NCBI GenBank assembly: GCA_019843655.1
Contig: JACDQD010000002.1
Location: forward strand, 10,800,393-10,864,392
DNA: 64,000 nt
Reading direction: 5' to 3'
Source: Lethocerus indicus
Lineage: Eukaryota; Arthropoda; Insecta; Hemiptera; Belostomatidae
Positions 22,490 through 35,599 of the stretch are shown here, piece after piece; positions within the stretch are counted from its first letter, which is position 1, and each line of letters begins with the position of its first letter. Made by a program: the position numbers and the translations under genes. The notes under the pieces were generated by a model. That model did not search any database. It saw nothing but the letters and a program-made list of their open reading frames with translations, and had not been told where the DNA came from.

Positions 22490-25040
22490 ACAATTTTTTG
22501 GTCGTATAAAATATATACGATATTCCGAAGTATTTTCTCGACAATGAGGGCGAAAAACGATGTTTATTTTCCAAATGTGACCTTTCCATTCTTTCTCTGA
22601 TATTGTTTATCGAGTAAATATTTAAAATTAATATAGTAAACTTGTACCATCGAGTTTCTGCCTGCTCATTCTTTTTTCTGTTTGGGAGTTAACAGTCGTA
22701 TTTTGGTCAGTAACATTTACAAATGTACAAACCCCACTCGCTTAGATTGTAACCGAATATAGAACTAGCAGATGCACTATTAATTCGCAGAGCAGGCGAT
22801 TAGCATCCTGGGAGTTAATTTATTGGCCGGTTAATGTAGCATGTTAAAGTAGGATTTCTTAGTCTAATTTATGACCGATTAAGTCCAAAACTGCTTGAAA
22901 CTGCGTGGGCACACATGTCGACTCAAGAAGAGACAGACAAGTAATTCTGTAGCCGGCCGTATATGACTAGTTCTTGCCGGAATAGAATTATCATATTTTG
23001 AACACTGTGACACCGAAAAGTATACTGAATTGAAATTGGGCTGACAATTTATCGAAATAAATTTCATTATAAGTTACAACACATTTTGGTACCAAAGACC
23101 AATTTTTAAATTGTACTAATATTATTGTAATAATATTCAGGAATGCTAAGATAATTTTACGTGGAAATGTAAAATCCCCCGAAGGGATAGGTAATGAAAT
23201 ACATTAACATTTGTACAGCAATCCATCATAGCTCTTTCAACTGTGAATTAATAAACTAAATACATACAAAAAGGTAATTTTTAAACCGAAGAGTTTATCT
23301 AGTACACAAGATAAAATAGGAGGGACAATTTATTTTTAGAATGGGCATTACTGGCTGTAACTAATGAATAAATATTTCATTTAAAATATATCCCCAGTAT
23401 GCAATAACGGTAATATAATAATCACCGACGTGAATAAATTATATGTAATGTTAATTTATGTAAATACATCGACTGTTAAAGCGCATTATATAACGTGTGT
23501 ATAATTTCATAATGGAGACTCTTAATTAATTATAATTTATGTTAATTGAATTAACACCCCTAATAACAGTTTTAAACATAAGGGGGCCGCGCGTATTATT
23601 CTATCCGGCCCAGTGTACATATTGGATAATATTCAAATATTAAAATCGCTTCAGAATTTCTCATTATTGTATCTGTTGTACGTTAGTGTTACTGTTACGC
23701 TTCACTGTGAAAGGGCCTGCCGGGCAGCCCTTTAACATCGCTATTATTTTAAACTGTTAATCGGCGCATATGAGTAACTCCTTCTTCTTCGGAGACACTT
23801 TTTAAGTAAGAACACTTTTGAAGAACCGCAAAGATGAATTCCCTCTTATAAAGCGGGTGTCCCACACCCTCTAAGTGGCCCTCTACAGAATGAGAAGGCG
23901 GATTTACGGGGGAATAAAAAGAACTCAAGTTGTTATATGAAGAGTCTTAAATGGGCTTTCGTCACCTCTGCCAAGTTTTAACCACATTTCATAGCTCAAT
24001 ATACAAGAAAATAGACGGCCAGGCTATTAGCCGGGCTCTAAGAGACGTTTCTAAAATTTGTAATACCCGAGAATATTTAAATGTGCCAAATTTGAAATTT
24101 ACTCTTTCGTTTTAAGTGGAAGTTAAAAACTTTAAGTGTCCACTAAAATAGACGCAGTGTAAGTTATGGCCCAGAACTATTTATCCCCTTTACCCATTCT
24201 GCAAGTTGCACCTTATTATTAACAAGCCTCCCTTACTTAATTTATATTTTAGATTCTTCACTGACTCATCTGTAAAATATACAGTCGTAAACTTCAAAAA
24301 TATTAGATTCCAAACATTATTACCCGTGCGACATATTGCTTCCTAAGCCGCAGTCAGTCAGCTATTCTTGAAATAGCACTGATAATAGAGTTGTTTGATA
24401 GTGTGGTTTTTTTTTCAATTTTTCACCGCTTTGAAAAATTACACCGTTTGAAAACGCCAATGTTCAAACGCTTATAAGGTAAGGACTCGATAACACTGCA
24501 CAGTCAGTCAAATTATAATACACTTAACAATTTCCCTAGTTTATAGAATGTGGCAGGAACTTAATTAACAACGTTAAATCAATTGTTATTCTCTACCTTT
24601 CAATAGGAAATGCCATTACGAGGGAATACATGACCTCATGAAAATGGAGGAATAATTGATTCGATTTAAGTGGGATTGGGACTCCCTACTCCTGGATTAG
24701 TACTAGGACTAGAACCTCGGTACCTAAGTGTTACAAACAGTTTCCCTAGTTTAGAGTCCATTAGGAGATATCCATAAATAACTTGTCTCCCTTTGGCACT
24801 CAGCTTAGCATTAATTGCCCAGCCATACTCTGCCTTACCCTACACAACCGCTTATGACTATTACTCCAGTGTTTCTGTTTGCGAATTGTATGAAAAAATA
24901 TTAAAAATCTGCACCACTAATAAAAGTAAATCATAAAAAAAAGGAACGGTTCACTTACATTTTAATCCTATTAGGAGTCTATTTCTTGCATCGGCTACAT
25001 CCGGTTAAGTCTCGACTGCCCGGTCAGTTCATGAACATCA
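22490..25040. other. AT-rich intron with little structure
   Basis: No gene. An AT-rich inverted repeat with 9-bp arms and a GT centre lies at 23118-23137. A 13-mer, TTTCCCTAGTTTA, recurs at 24531 and 24741, which is within chance for this length. Confidence 0.5.
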
Positions 25041-25345
25041 ATGGAACAGTTTCATGAATGCACTTGGATCTGTTTCGATCCAAGGAGGACACCATTTGGC
25101 AAATCTAGAATTGGCAATAAAATTGATTTTCGAATCGACCGAATGAATGAGGCGAAGTCGGCGGCCAAGAATCGGAGGACGCTTATCGGAGTGCGACTAA
25201 TACGCGGGTGACTCAAGTCAGTGAGTGGCCCACCGCGGACCTCGCTTCCTCTTAGCCAGCTTTCCACAACAGCCACCCAGTCTCACACACCGCCTTTCTC
25301 TTACTGCTCGTGACTAGCAGGCCATCCTCTTAGGCAAAAAGCCGG

Positions 25346-25362
25346 TTAACGCTTTTCATTTA
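25346..25362 (+). repeat. Second copy of the 17-bp repeat
   Basis: Identical to 19367-19383. Just upstream is GGTTAAC, and 30 bp downstream is GGTTAACC, making a locally symmetric neighbourhood. Confidence 0.6.
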
Positions 25363-25739
25363 AAACGCAACGCTAACTGGTTAACCGCTCTCGATGAATA
25401 CGACCATCCTGAAACTACCGATAGCACACAATCAGAAGAAGACCTATCGACTGATGTTCACATATATATCCTCTCCTCCGAACATTTTAGAACACATTAA
25501 CAGGGGATTTGTAAAGTTCGCCTGTAAATTAGATAACAATAAGAGTTGTACAGAATAGGAGCAATTAGCCGACAAAACTGAAAGCGTGTTTCTGTTATTA
25601 CAAACCTTGCAGATAATTAGTGTTCTTCCGGTTGTGACGAATAAAGATTTTAATTGAATGTAGGAGATCCTTTCCGCAATAAACAATTCAGAGTCTTCGA
25701 TTACGTACACAAATCATTGGAGGAGAAGGCCGGCTCGTG

Positions 25740-26220
25740 TTTATCATAAATGAACTGTCAGCCGGTCACGCATTGGAGAGCGGTACTACCCCCTACCCCT
25801 GCCCCGTTTCCCGGAGAGACACACCGGCCACTCTGACAATCTGGGCAATTAGCGAAATATTTCAAAAGGATGCCCATACCTCTCCTCCTCCCGCCCTAGC
25901 CCAGTTTTCCATCGCGTTTATAAAAGCGGCGTCATTATCATTTCTGCGGGCGGTCATGAGGCATGGGAGCCGGAGCCGTGGCCGCGATTCATAGCCGCAG
26001 CCAGCCCCCTCCCGCCATGGCTCCAGTTGGCCAGCCGCATATTTGTCGTAAAGGGCCGGCCGCCTACACCGAAATCCCATTAGCTCGCCCCCCCCCCAGA
26101 TATTGGGACCTATAAATAATGCCCGGGACCCGGCATTATAATTATTCCGGTTATAGACCCGAATATTTGCCGCTGTACCGGGCCCCGCCACCACCCGCAA
26201 AACCGGTGTTTGTCAAACAC
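25740..26220. promoter_or_regulatory. GC-rich intronic island
   Basis: A long CpG- and GCC-bearing island with a C9 run near 26089. Both strands show chance open frames without recognisable domains. Candidate enhancer or non-coding transcript promoter. Confidence 0.25.
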
Positions 26221-26542
26221 TCGCTGTACGGTGAAGAAAAAAAACGAACGAATTTTCATTTATGCCTTTTCTATGTCTATACAGCTGGTACACTGTAGAA
26301 TTAAATATGAAATTTCTTAATTCGTGTTTCACCTAATAAGTGATCCATACAATGAACCGTTTAATTATAGAATTGGAAACTGTTTCACTGCGTATTTCAA
26401 ATGGCCGGTTTTCTGTACCATTTAGAGTAAGCTAAAAATACTAATACGCTGAAGTTATCTTCATAATTCAGCAATCTCTCCCCTAAATTGATACACACAG
26501 AAATACGCTGACCTACTGTATTAATTACAGATTACAAGTGCA

Positions 26543-26570
26543 ATAGAATCATTACTATCGATAGAATCAT
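26543..26570. promoter_or_regulatory. TATCGATA (DRE/BEAF-like) between duplicated ATAGAATCAT
   Basis: ATAGAATCAT occurs exactly at 26543-26552 and 26561-26570. TATCGATA at 26556-26563 is the DREF element core and contains paired CGATA boxes used by BEAF-type insulator proteins in flies. Confidence 0.35.
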
Positions 26571-26579
26571 GACCAAGCC

Positions 26580-29500
26580 GCTGTCGTGCCAGAATTACCA
26601 ATGTATCTACGGCCATTTATTTTTATCTCTGTAACTTAAAAATATTATTCAATATTATAACAGCATACTGGTGTCATTTCCTGCATTCTTTTTAATCCGA
26701 CGAAAGAACGCTTATTAAAAGAAACCGCTGTAATAAAACTTTTGTGACAAAAATTCATTCATTAAAACTTGTACAGCCGAAGAATGTATTCGCCTGCCAG
26801 TGGTCGTAAAATGCTTATAGAGTTCTATAATAAGGTTAAATAAGACGTTAGGACGAGTAGCGATGCGTCCCGCCTCCCCAATAACCGGTCTATAATTAAC
26901 TACCAGTTATTAATTAGACGGCCTATTAAAAAGCCCGACGTCTCGTTTCAGGTTCCAGTCACAAGACCTGTTGTCGAAGCCGGACATTTTCTTTTTCATA
27001 ATTAGTTCAATGTTTTTTTAACAGTCTCACGTCTTCGGAAGAATGTTCTTTAAGTTTGAAAAGAGAATTCTATATTTTTATTTATCATGGATAAGTGAAA
27101 TGGGCTGAATGAAATTATTTCCGTATAATATATAATGTAATATTAATGTAAAATTCTATTGGAATATTTTAATGCATTACTTTCTTGTCATTAGTCCAAG
27201 ATAGTAGAAAACGGTATTAATCAAACTTGGTCTCTTGCTTTTACTACTCCGCTCGATAATTCCATTCTATATAATTAATTTGTCCTAGTCTCAAATCTGC
27301 TGTACGAGATATGGCGAATAAGTAATAAACTAGGAAAATAAAGTATATCCAGAATTGTAATATATAGTATTTATTAATGGCCGCAAGGTGTTGACTTTAG
27401 TACAACTTCTGGAAGAGATATTCTGTACTTCTTCCTTCAGAACCAATACATCGTCCCCCCGTTTTCCCGGTTTGCGGTTTGGATCTTGAAAGGTAACGGA
27501 GTGTTGAAACGCGCCAAGTTTATATCTCCTTTAATTTGAAACATAAACCAAATAAATTTTCCTTTATTGCCTCGGCAATGTTTCTTCTCGGGGGAACGTC
27601 CCAGAGAACCGAGGCCCGCTGTCCGCTGGGCGACATTTCACGCAAATTTCTACGCAATCCGTAACCGAGTCGAGAACGGGTTTAATAACTAAATGCGGAA
27701 TCTCTCGAACGGTAGAGAGCGACAGTCGTTTATAATATTGTGCAAGCCCAAACCGCTCTTCCCCCTGCCGGCCAGCATTCTACGGTACGTGTTATTAGAG
27801 CCCTGATAATCACTACCGGCGTAGTAGTGAAATGATTCACTCGAGAGCGAACTGCTCGTTTAAGAATTATCGCTTTCCTATCTGGTTTAGTCCAGCATCA
27901 GAACTGAGAGATATTCATCTCCAGTATTTGGGGACAAGCTAACCCTTGAAGATGGAATAATCACAAACGTACGTGATAAAACCAGAAAACCCTCTGGAGG
28001 ATTTATTACGCTATTTATACCGAATTATATTTTATCGGTGTTATTTATTTTGAGAGAGTTGGGACAGGAATCGGTACACTGCAGGAAACCGAGCTTCTGA
28101 TATTGTATCGTCTGAATTGACGTCTGTTGGGTTTATCAGAATTGAAAGGAGAGAAAATGGACGTGGAAAAATGCTCGGGTCGAATAAGGATGGATATCAC
28201 GTGCGTTGGTGGGGAGGCCGGCAGCACTGATATAATAATATTTGCTCGCCTTGAATCTGCACGGCTCCCGAGAACGCCCATTATTCCCAACTACCGGGAA
28301 TATGAAAACTGTCCGGTGTTTTCCCCCTTTCCCGGTCTTATGCAAACTCTTCCCACTCTCTGCAATTACCATTTTGTCGCCATACTCGAGACGATGCGTG
28401 TCCACTTTGGAAAATGAAAATCATTGTAATATCTACATACGGAGAATTAGGATTCTGACCAAGTCATACATAACGTCAGATGTTTCTCTTAGTATGTGTT
28501 TACATTTACGTATATACTGACGAAATAACATAGACTATTATTGTTCCTATAAAATCTGCAACGTTTCATTCAAAATCTTGTACTACATCTCCCTCTCCAA
28601 GAAATGAGTACTAAGAGAAAATATTATCTCGAAATATTTTACCCGGTCAAGGTAAGCTGCATCCAATACGTTTGTCGGGTTTCCTCAAATAGTTTTCAAT
28701 ACTTAATGCGATTCTCCGTGAGATATTCCTAGAGTAACTAGTTGTGTAAATTGCTACACGGCTTCAAGGCTGTCCGTGTCATAGCTCCAATTTATTGCCG
28801 CGAAACCGTGTATAATTGTCGCAACCATTCCTCATATTTCCTCATACAGCCGACAAGTTGAATTTATTATGGTGACTCTCGTTTTAATATTAATTAAAAA
28901 TTGTCGTTGGACGGGGATATTACGACATACTTACCGGAAAGTGAATTAGATATTAATTTATTTCAACTTACAATCGACAGTAATGTATAAACAAACTTCA
29001 CCGAGATACGGATCTACAAATAGCCGATAAATAAAACCAAAGTGACGCACTGAAGCGGTCTTAAATGTCATCTAATTAGATTAACGAAGGTCGTGTGAGC
29101 ATAGTTGCCATTATAAATTAACATACTTGGCTGTTATGTCCAGTAAATCGGAGGATTAGTATTATCATACATCGGTATAAAGAGACGTGTACACGATGTT
29201 ATTTACTATTGCGTTTTAGCAGTAATAAGTACACATAAAGCGTCTCTGTATTACGTAAAGTCAGATCATCTCTGAAATTATTATAATCAAATCTCCTGCA
29301 ATTGCAGTTAATTGTACGAACAATTTTTTTATTGCAATCGATACCAATTAAAGTTCCCTGAAGCATTTCTGTGCTGAAATAATCGAGTAATCTTCCGTAT
29401 TGATAAAAGTCCCGGCTTTTAAATTCGCAAACGGCCTCTAATCGGGTTTGGAAACACCGTATATAAAAATTGCAGCATATTACCATATTGTATAATTCCG

Positions 29501-30000
29501 CCTCGGGTATGGACAATAGTGGAATTTCATATATCCAGTTAGCTGTGTGCATCGCTGGCTTATTTAATATGATCGAGAAACCTTTTAAAGGAAAACGCGG
29601 ACTGGGCACAAAAGTCCTCCGCCCCCGTCTATTATATCGTGGATTAATCCCACAGCTCAACCAGTCGGTTTGATGCACGATATTCGATACTTATACCACG
29701 ACGGATTATCGCGTGACAATCCCGCACATGGCTGTACGTGGAAAGCAAACAATTTAACCATATAAACACCGCTATATTCGTTTTTATATTTTGAATATTA
29801 AATATAGGATATATTTTGGAAAACATTTTAGAACAAATCATGTTCTATATGAGTATCTATATTAATCTATCGCGGTGCATTGCGCTGCTATGGCTTCATA
29901 ATGGCTTTTCTTAATGTTGTAACGGATTATTAATAATCTCCAGCGCATATATTACCGTTAACAACGACCCGTATACTTGGTACTGTAAAGCGAGAATGCG
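26580..30000. other. Mostly AT-rich intron, no supported gene
   Basis: It contains moderately GC-rich patches (about 27560-27790 and 28180-28400) without clear motif groups. The longest frame (minus strand, 29678 to 29199) begins with GTG rather than ATG and shows no known domain. Confidence 0.5.
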
Positions 30001-30041
30001 CCTTATAGCTCCGTTGTGTAAATTAGCTGTGGGGGGAGGGT

Positions 30042-30055
30042 GCTCCCTCTGGTGG
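30042..30055 (-). promoter_or_regulatory. CTCF-like insulator site
   Basis: The minus strand reads CCACCAGAGGGAGC, 13 of 14 matches to the CTCF core CCASYAGRKGGCRS. CTCF core specificity is conserved between vertebrates and insects. The site is adjacent to a G-run. Confidence 0.45.
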
Positions 30056-31122
30056 ACAACTTCTGGCATCCCGAAAATTTCGAGATCCCGCCGGCGAATT
30101 TTTCAATCGTCCGTTTCGAAACCGAACTGCGGGTTCAGGCGTAAAAAAACCCGCCCGACGATCGTCGCACTCCGATTCTCGTTCGAGCGAACATCAAATG
30201 TCGCAAATTCGAGATTTTATGCATTCCGGCCGCATAAAATTCTTTTTACCCGACGTACTCTCCGATAGCCGGCTGTGGAACGTTGATTGACTGGCGTTCA
30301 ATTGACGTCAGATGGTTGCCCGTGACGTCCTACCGATGGATAATAGGACGACCCGGGTAAGTTCGGCCTTATCAAGCTGGGAACGATTCGATTTCATCCG
30401 TGTATGAGTTTTGAAAGCGTCCTGCTCATTTGGCAGTTTTTTCCACTGCCTCTGGACTGTTGGCACTGGGTGTATTTCAGTGGATCTTATTGGGGGCCCT
30501 TGGAAATCAAGTACCCCTACTCGAGGACCCGATCTTGATTTCCAGATTGTTATCCGGATATCTGATCCAGACGATCTGAATCGTTTAGTTGAATCGAGTA
30601 GTTTCGAAACCTCGTTTGTAAGTAGAAATTTACTGACTAGTTTTCGGTCCCGGAGTATTCCCCTAACTTAAATGAGTCGCGACGAAATGAGCGGAATGGA
30701 AGTAATTAATTAAAAATTATTTAACCTTCCGGCCGGCCAATGTATTTAGTAATGAAATGTGAAATTGATTACGTTGTTGAAAACACACCCCACGATAAAT
30801 TACAGAAATCTATAATTGGACTAAAACATACGAGAGGTAAAAGTCAGGAACCTGAAGAAGATTTCATGCAATATTGCAGCCACTGAAAAAAAATTTAAAT
30901 GGGTATTTCGAACATCATTTTCGAATTAATCAATTAAACGCGCATTTATTGACTAACGCAAGCCTGTTAGCCGCCGAGAGTCGGTCGTCTCTTACCATTT
31001 ACTGAACATTAATCGGCAATAAATTAGGATACGCTCTCATCAATATATGCATGAGTTTTGTAATGAGCTTCATAAACGGACGCGGATTTGAATTTATTCA
31101 GGGAATACAATAGCATGTAAAC

Positions 31123-31160
31123 TGAGGAGGAGAAGAAGGATGAGGAGGAGGAGGAAGAGG
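31123..31160. repeat. GAG/GAA trinucleotide-rich purine tract
   Basis: Imperfect GAG and GAA units on the + strand; no transcript evidence. Confidence 0.7.
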
Positions 31161-31663
31161 CGCCGAGCAATTATCGGTGTCGGCCGACCAAAAGAAGCGC
31201 AATAATTGTGCCCGAGGAAGGAATATGAGGTCAACCAACAGACGCGTACTATTATTGTTTCATTATTTCATGCCACTGCAAACTACCTTTGGAAGTGTTT
31301 AGGCTCCAATCGTAACCTTAAAATCCCTAATTATTTTCGTTATTACTTACAAACGCTTTATAAAATTATTAAAGCGTAAACTCGACAGTTATTTAACATA
31401 ACTGTAGTATCTATATGGCGGCACTTTAATTCAACACTTTTACAGTCACCATAATAATGATTCCAAATAATCAAGAAGACATGGGCACCTCATTTTATAG
31501 TATTATCTAGTGAGAGACTTCAAAGTCAGTTCCTTCCGTTCACATAGTGATTTGAACTTACTTCAGTTTTTTTTGTTTCTGTATTGCAACCTCTCTTTAA
31601 TAAATGATTCCTATTCTTTAACACTTCATCTCTCGGCTTGGATAGTGGCTCAATATTTAAATG

Positions 31664-31688
31664 GCCCGTACCTCATCAGGTACCGGGC
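31664..31688 (+). other. Bulged 10-bp hairpin followed by a T-run
   Basis: GCCCGTACCT pairs with AGGTACCGGGC (one bulged C) around the loop CATC, and CTG then TTTTT follow. It looks like a terminator, but this is eukaryotic DNA and no Pol III A/B boxes were seen upstream. Confidence 0.4.
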
Positions 31689-31789
31689 TGTTTTTGTAAG
31701 TTAAATAAAATTAGTGTCACGGGAAAACTTCATATGGCTGGCCTCCCCCGGCTACTTTTATCGTCCCCTTAATATAGATTATGTTAATC

Positions 31790-32180
31790 GGAGTTCTGCG
31801 TTTCCCTTCGGGAATCGTCGGTCCGAGGGTAAAATGGCACGTTTGACCTATCCTCGTCGGAGGCGTCCGCGTCCGCGTCCGCGTTAGGTTATATCTATCT
31901 ATCCTGTTTTGTACAAGACTCGGTCGTGAGCGGGTTATAGGTTGTGCGCCGGCCGACGCGAGTCGTGACTCATAACGGCCTCCGAGCCGGCGCTGACACT
32001 CACACTCCGCCGGCAACCACCAGTACGACGATTAATTCCACAGCCGGGCCGCCGCTCTGCGAAATTGTGGGCCTCAATTTTTTTTTCGCCGCCCGTCCTA
32101 TTATTCTAATAACCGCGAGGGCCCTCCACGATGGCCCAAAGCGAAGCCCAACATTAGGCGGCTTCTCGTTCCACTAATTG
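31790..32180. promoter_or_regulatory. CpG-rich intronic island with a GCGTCC minisatellite
   Basis: Three exact GCGTCC hexamers (31863-31880) followed by GCG lie in a CpG-rich block. No recognised coding content. Candidate regulatory island. Confidence 0.3.
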
Positions 32181-32982
32181 TGTCAGTGTTATTCCGCTAA
32201 TTTTTTATAGGAATCCAGATCGGTCTCTTGACATAGTTTTAAACTTCTGTTTGGAAAGCAGCGATCGTTTAGAACGTTCAGTTTACATCATCCGTTAACG
32301 TACGGTAGCTGAGTTAATATGGAATGCAACATTTAGGCCCGTATTCGGAAATATTGCTTAACGTATCGAGCACAATCTTTCGACATCGAGAATACATATT
32401 TGACAATCCAGACGAATATACTGTGCTAACAATTTTGTTTTCAGAGATCGCGTAATTCTTCCGATGCTAATTCAGTAAGAACGGCCAACTCGGCATATTC
32501 TGTAGTGCACAAACACGTGGGTCTTGCGGACGCGAACTGAGTTAATGGGTTAATGATGATGAGTGCTGTGCGTGTGTGCTCGTCTCGAGTGTACGTGTCG
32601 GCCCCGGCGGCGGAGCTAATGAATCATTACCGCCTGGCAGTGTCTCTGTGTTAGAGACGTGAGACACAATTTCAGAATTCATCATAACCGGAGTGTGAGC
32701 CGCGTCAGAGGCGCATTAGCAAGTTAGACCGACGGCCAACGCTCGCTGGGAAAAAATTGACGGGACGGAGGAAATTATTTCTAGCGAAACTCGTTTGACG
32801 CAATGCACACAGTTCGCGGCGCAGTTCTGTTCCTTACTGTTCCGAAAGCGGAAAGAACCAGAATGAAAAATACTTATGTAAATAAGTGCATTGTTAGTTT
32901 GCACGGAAAACAGCAAAAATAATGCTGGTTAAATTACGTGTTAAATTAATGTGCTCATTAATCTACTAACAGAACGGTACTG

Positions 32983-33053
32983 GAGATGGCGAGAAGTTGA
33001 AATAATGTGGCGTTAGTGTAATAATATATCAGGGAGTTAAGATAGAAGATGGC
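32983..33053 (+). promoter_or_regulatory. Pair of YY1/Pho-like ATGGC sites
   Basis: GAGATGGCG at 32983-32991 and AAGATGGC at 33046-33053 resemble the YY1/Pleiohomeotic consensus (AAGATGGCGG). Confidence 0.25.
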
Positions 33054-33068
33054 ATAGATGATGAAAAC

Positions 33069-33097
33069 TCAGCTTTAAATTTATATCAGCTTTAAAT
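33069..33097. repeat. 12-bp direct repeat, period 17
   Basis: TCAGCTTTAAAT occurs exactly at 33069-33080 and 33086-33097. Confidence 0.6.
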
Positions 33098-34799
33098 CCT
33101 TGGTCCAGCTTATTACCATTCTATTTTGGATTCGAAGATTATTCTGTTACTGTGTTAGAGAAAAACGTATTTCTTCCCACGGTTGAGTTAACTTAAGGCC
33201 CGGATTATCACAATTCCACTGAAACCGTGGTCATAGTACCGAATATCAGGTTTGCCAAAACCGCAGGCACCCGCTCCCGGAAGCTGTACACGCCTAGAAT
33301 TAGCGTGGCGGCGTTAAATAAGCCGCGTGATATCATCGGGGAGCATTTTTTCTTCGGAAATCGTTATACCTCGCTAATATTCGGTTTACCAACTCCGTTC
33401 AAATTTCATAGCTCTGTCCGCCCATAGAAGTTGTGCGGTATATTCTCATCGGGGCACATGACTGGCCGAGTGTTGCGGACGGAGAGATCGAAATGCCACC
33501 GCGTGTTTGTTCCCCCTCACAATTCCTGAAACGAGCTGAAATGTAAATGTGTACTCGAGGGGCGACATTCACCTGTGCGCCCGCTCTATGATAAATCATG
33601 ACCAGTGCCCGGTTTCGAATCGTGTCCACCGCCTTCGGGCTATTTGTCATTTGAGGCCAATAATGGGCGGCAATAAAATCGAGGCCCGCTAGGAAAACAG
33701 GTAAACACGGATAGGCTACACGTCTATCAACGCTGGGGCCCCTGAACGTTCGACCTGTACTTTTCTGTTTCGTTCCTAGGTAAAAGTGAACATTTCTTTA
33801 CAACCTTTAACCGTTTCCAATATACGTTTTCATCGAGTATATATTTCTGCAAATATTTTACCCCATTTCTTTCGATATTATTCTTCTTGTCATTCGATGC
33901 ATCAATGTATATTACGTGTACACATTACCTAATATGATGTAGTATAAATTTCATAAAAATTACTTCCGAGTGAAATGGGCAGAATGAACGATTCTATCGC
34001 TTGAAAGATAAAAGGAGGCGGGCGAATTTAAGTGTTAAGACGAGAGTTTATAGTCAATAGTGACGATTGCATTTTTCCGGTTTCTTTATTTTCACGGTTC
34101 TCAAAAGAGGACTGTGTGGGTGGTAGCCGCCCGGAACTTACCGTACATAATTCCACCGCCTCGAAAAGAAATCGACGTAGTCATGCCACCGACTCCAGAG
34201 CGGCTCCTTTTCTATATTTTTTCGATACCTCGACGTTTTTTCCTTGAAAAAAATTCTGTTCGACTTAATGTTATACTTTCGATTTCCGACCGGCGATCCG
34301 CGGCGATACGGGCTGAGCGCAGTCCGTGAAACTAGAGGGAAACCACCTCAAATTTTCCGAATCATTTAATCGTTTATGAATTAAACATAACGAAATATTT
34401 AAGTTTTTAAATATATAGCGATAATGTAATTGTAATTTCTCAAGACGAATCAGGGTACTCAAATGGTAGCACCATTTGCACCAAAACAAAATGACTTCAG
34501 TATTACATTATCGTGATTTTCTTAAATAACTATATCTAGCGTGTTCAGTGTCTCCTACAAACTTTACAAATATCTGCTTTCGATTAGCAACTACTGTCGA
34601 ATTATTTCCATTCCATACTTCTTATTGAGCTGAACATTCAGGGCGTTCAGCGATACACTGAATAATTTGTCATTTTATCCTGAGGAAGTGGCGATTATAA
34701 GGCGGGTGAGTTATTTTCACCTGTCGCAGGTCCGTTGTCCGCAGGTCTGACACATTTATCAAATATTTTGACAAAATCATTCCCAGTTGTAAATTGCCC

Positions 34800-35560
34800 A
34801 GTGACAGGCTTGAACCGACAACGCGGCTTAATTTATGGGCCCTGATTTACGCCTCTTCCGGTGGGCCCACCTTGACAATGGCGGTAGACCCGGCCAGGTA
34901 ACACAGGGGGGGCCTGCACACAGGTAACCACTCCACATTTCAGACTGGATAGGAGGGTAACATTTTTTCGCGATATGCATCATAATCTTGATAATTATCA
35001 CATATTATGGAGTCAATTAAATATGTTTATATCTAGGTATTGCAACGTTTAGGGAGACCCCCAGCATCGTGGGAAGCTGTGGACCACCAAGAGAATTCAT
35101 CCCTCTCCTTTCTCCGTTTGGCTCACCCATCAACGAAACCACATTTCACAGCCAATTGAGCATTGCGAGTCCATTGAAACCGGGGAATGAAGTGGTGGTG
35201 GTGGGGGCGGGGTCAGATCGGTGCCTCTCGGCTCTACCTTTTGACCGCATCTTCACGGTCTTCCCTTCTCTGCAAACATATCGGTCGATTTGAAATACCG
35301 CCGATAATAGTTGAAAGTGGACGGGGGCCGCTCGCACCTCCGATACACCCGAACGGAGGCTTCACCTCTTCCGGCCCTGGGGCTGCGCTCCGCCAGCCGC
35401 TTTTCAATGACCGGGATGGGAAGCCTTTGAGGACGCCCCGGTATAAAAGCCAGGGGCAAATTGCCGCGACGAATCCTGTTTGCTGAAACCTAAAATTCCG
35501 GTCCCATCCTGCCGGACTTATTTCAACTGTGCCCGGCCGACAGATCACTTTATCTCTCCA
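34800..35560. promoter_or_regulatory. GC-rich intronic islands
   Basis: Two blocks (34800-34930 and 35060-35560) of CpG-bearing DNA. A perfect Su(H) site, CGTGGGAA, is at 35068-35075. Chance open frames occur on both strands with no recognised domain. Confidence 0.25.
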
Positions 35561-35599
35561 AGTCGCGTCTTAGGAAACAACCGTCTAAGGATTGATCCG

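Noticed and set aside
25862..26200. 112-codon minus-strand frame over a GC-rich island, overlapped by a + strand frame
   Set aside because: GC-rich DNA with few stops gives opposing open frames. No motif or splice-site pairing supports an exon.
29199..29678. 159-codon minus-strand frame with complex composition
   Set aside because: The first codon is GTG; the first ATG is about 41 codons later. No domain is recognised, and frames of this size are near chance expectation when alternative starts are allowed.
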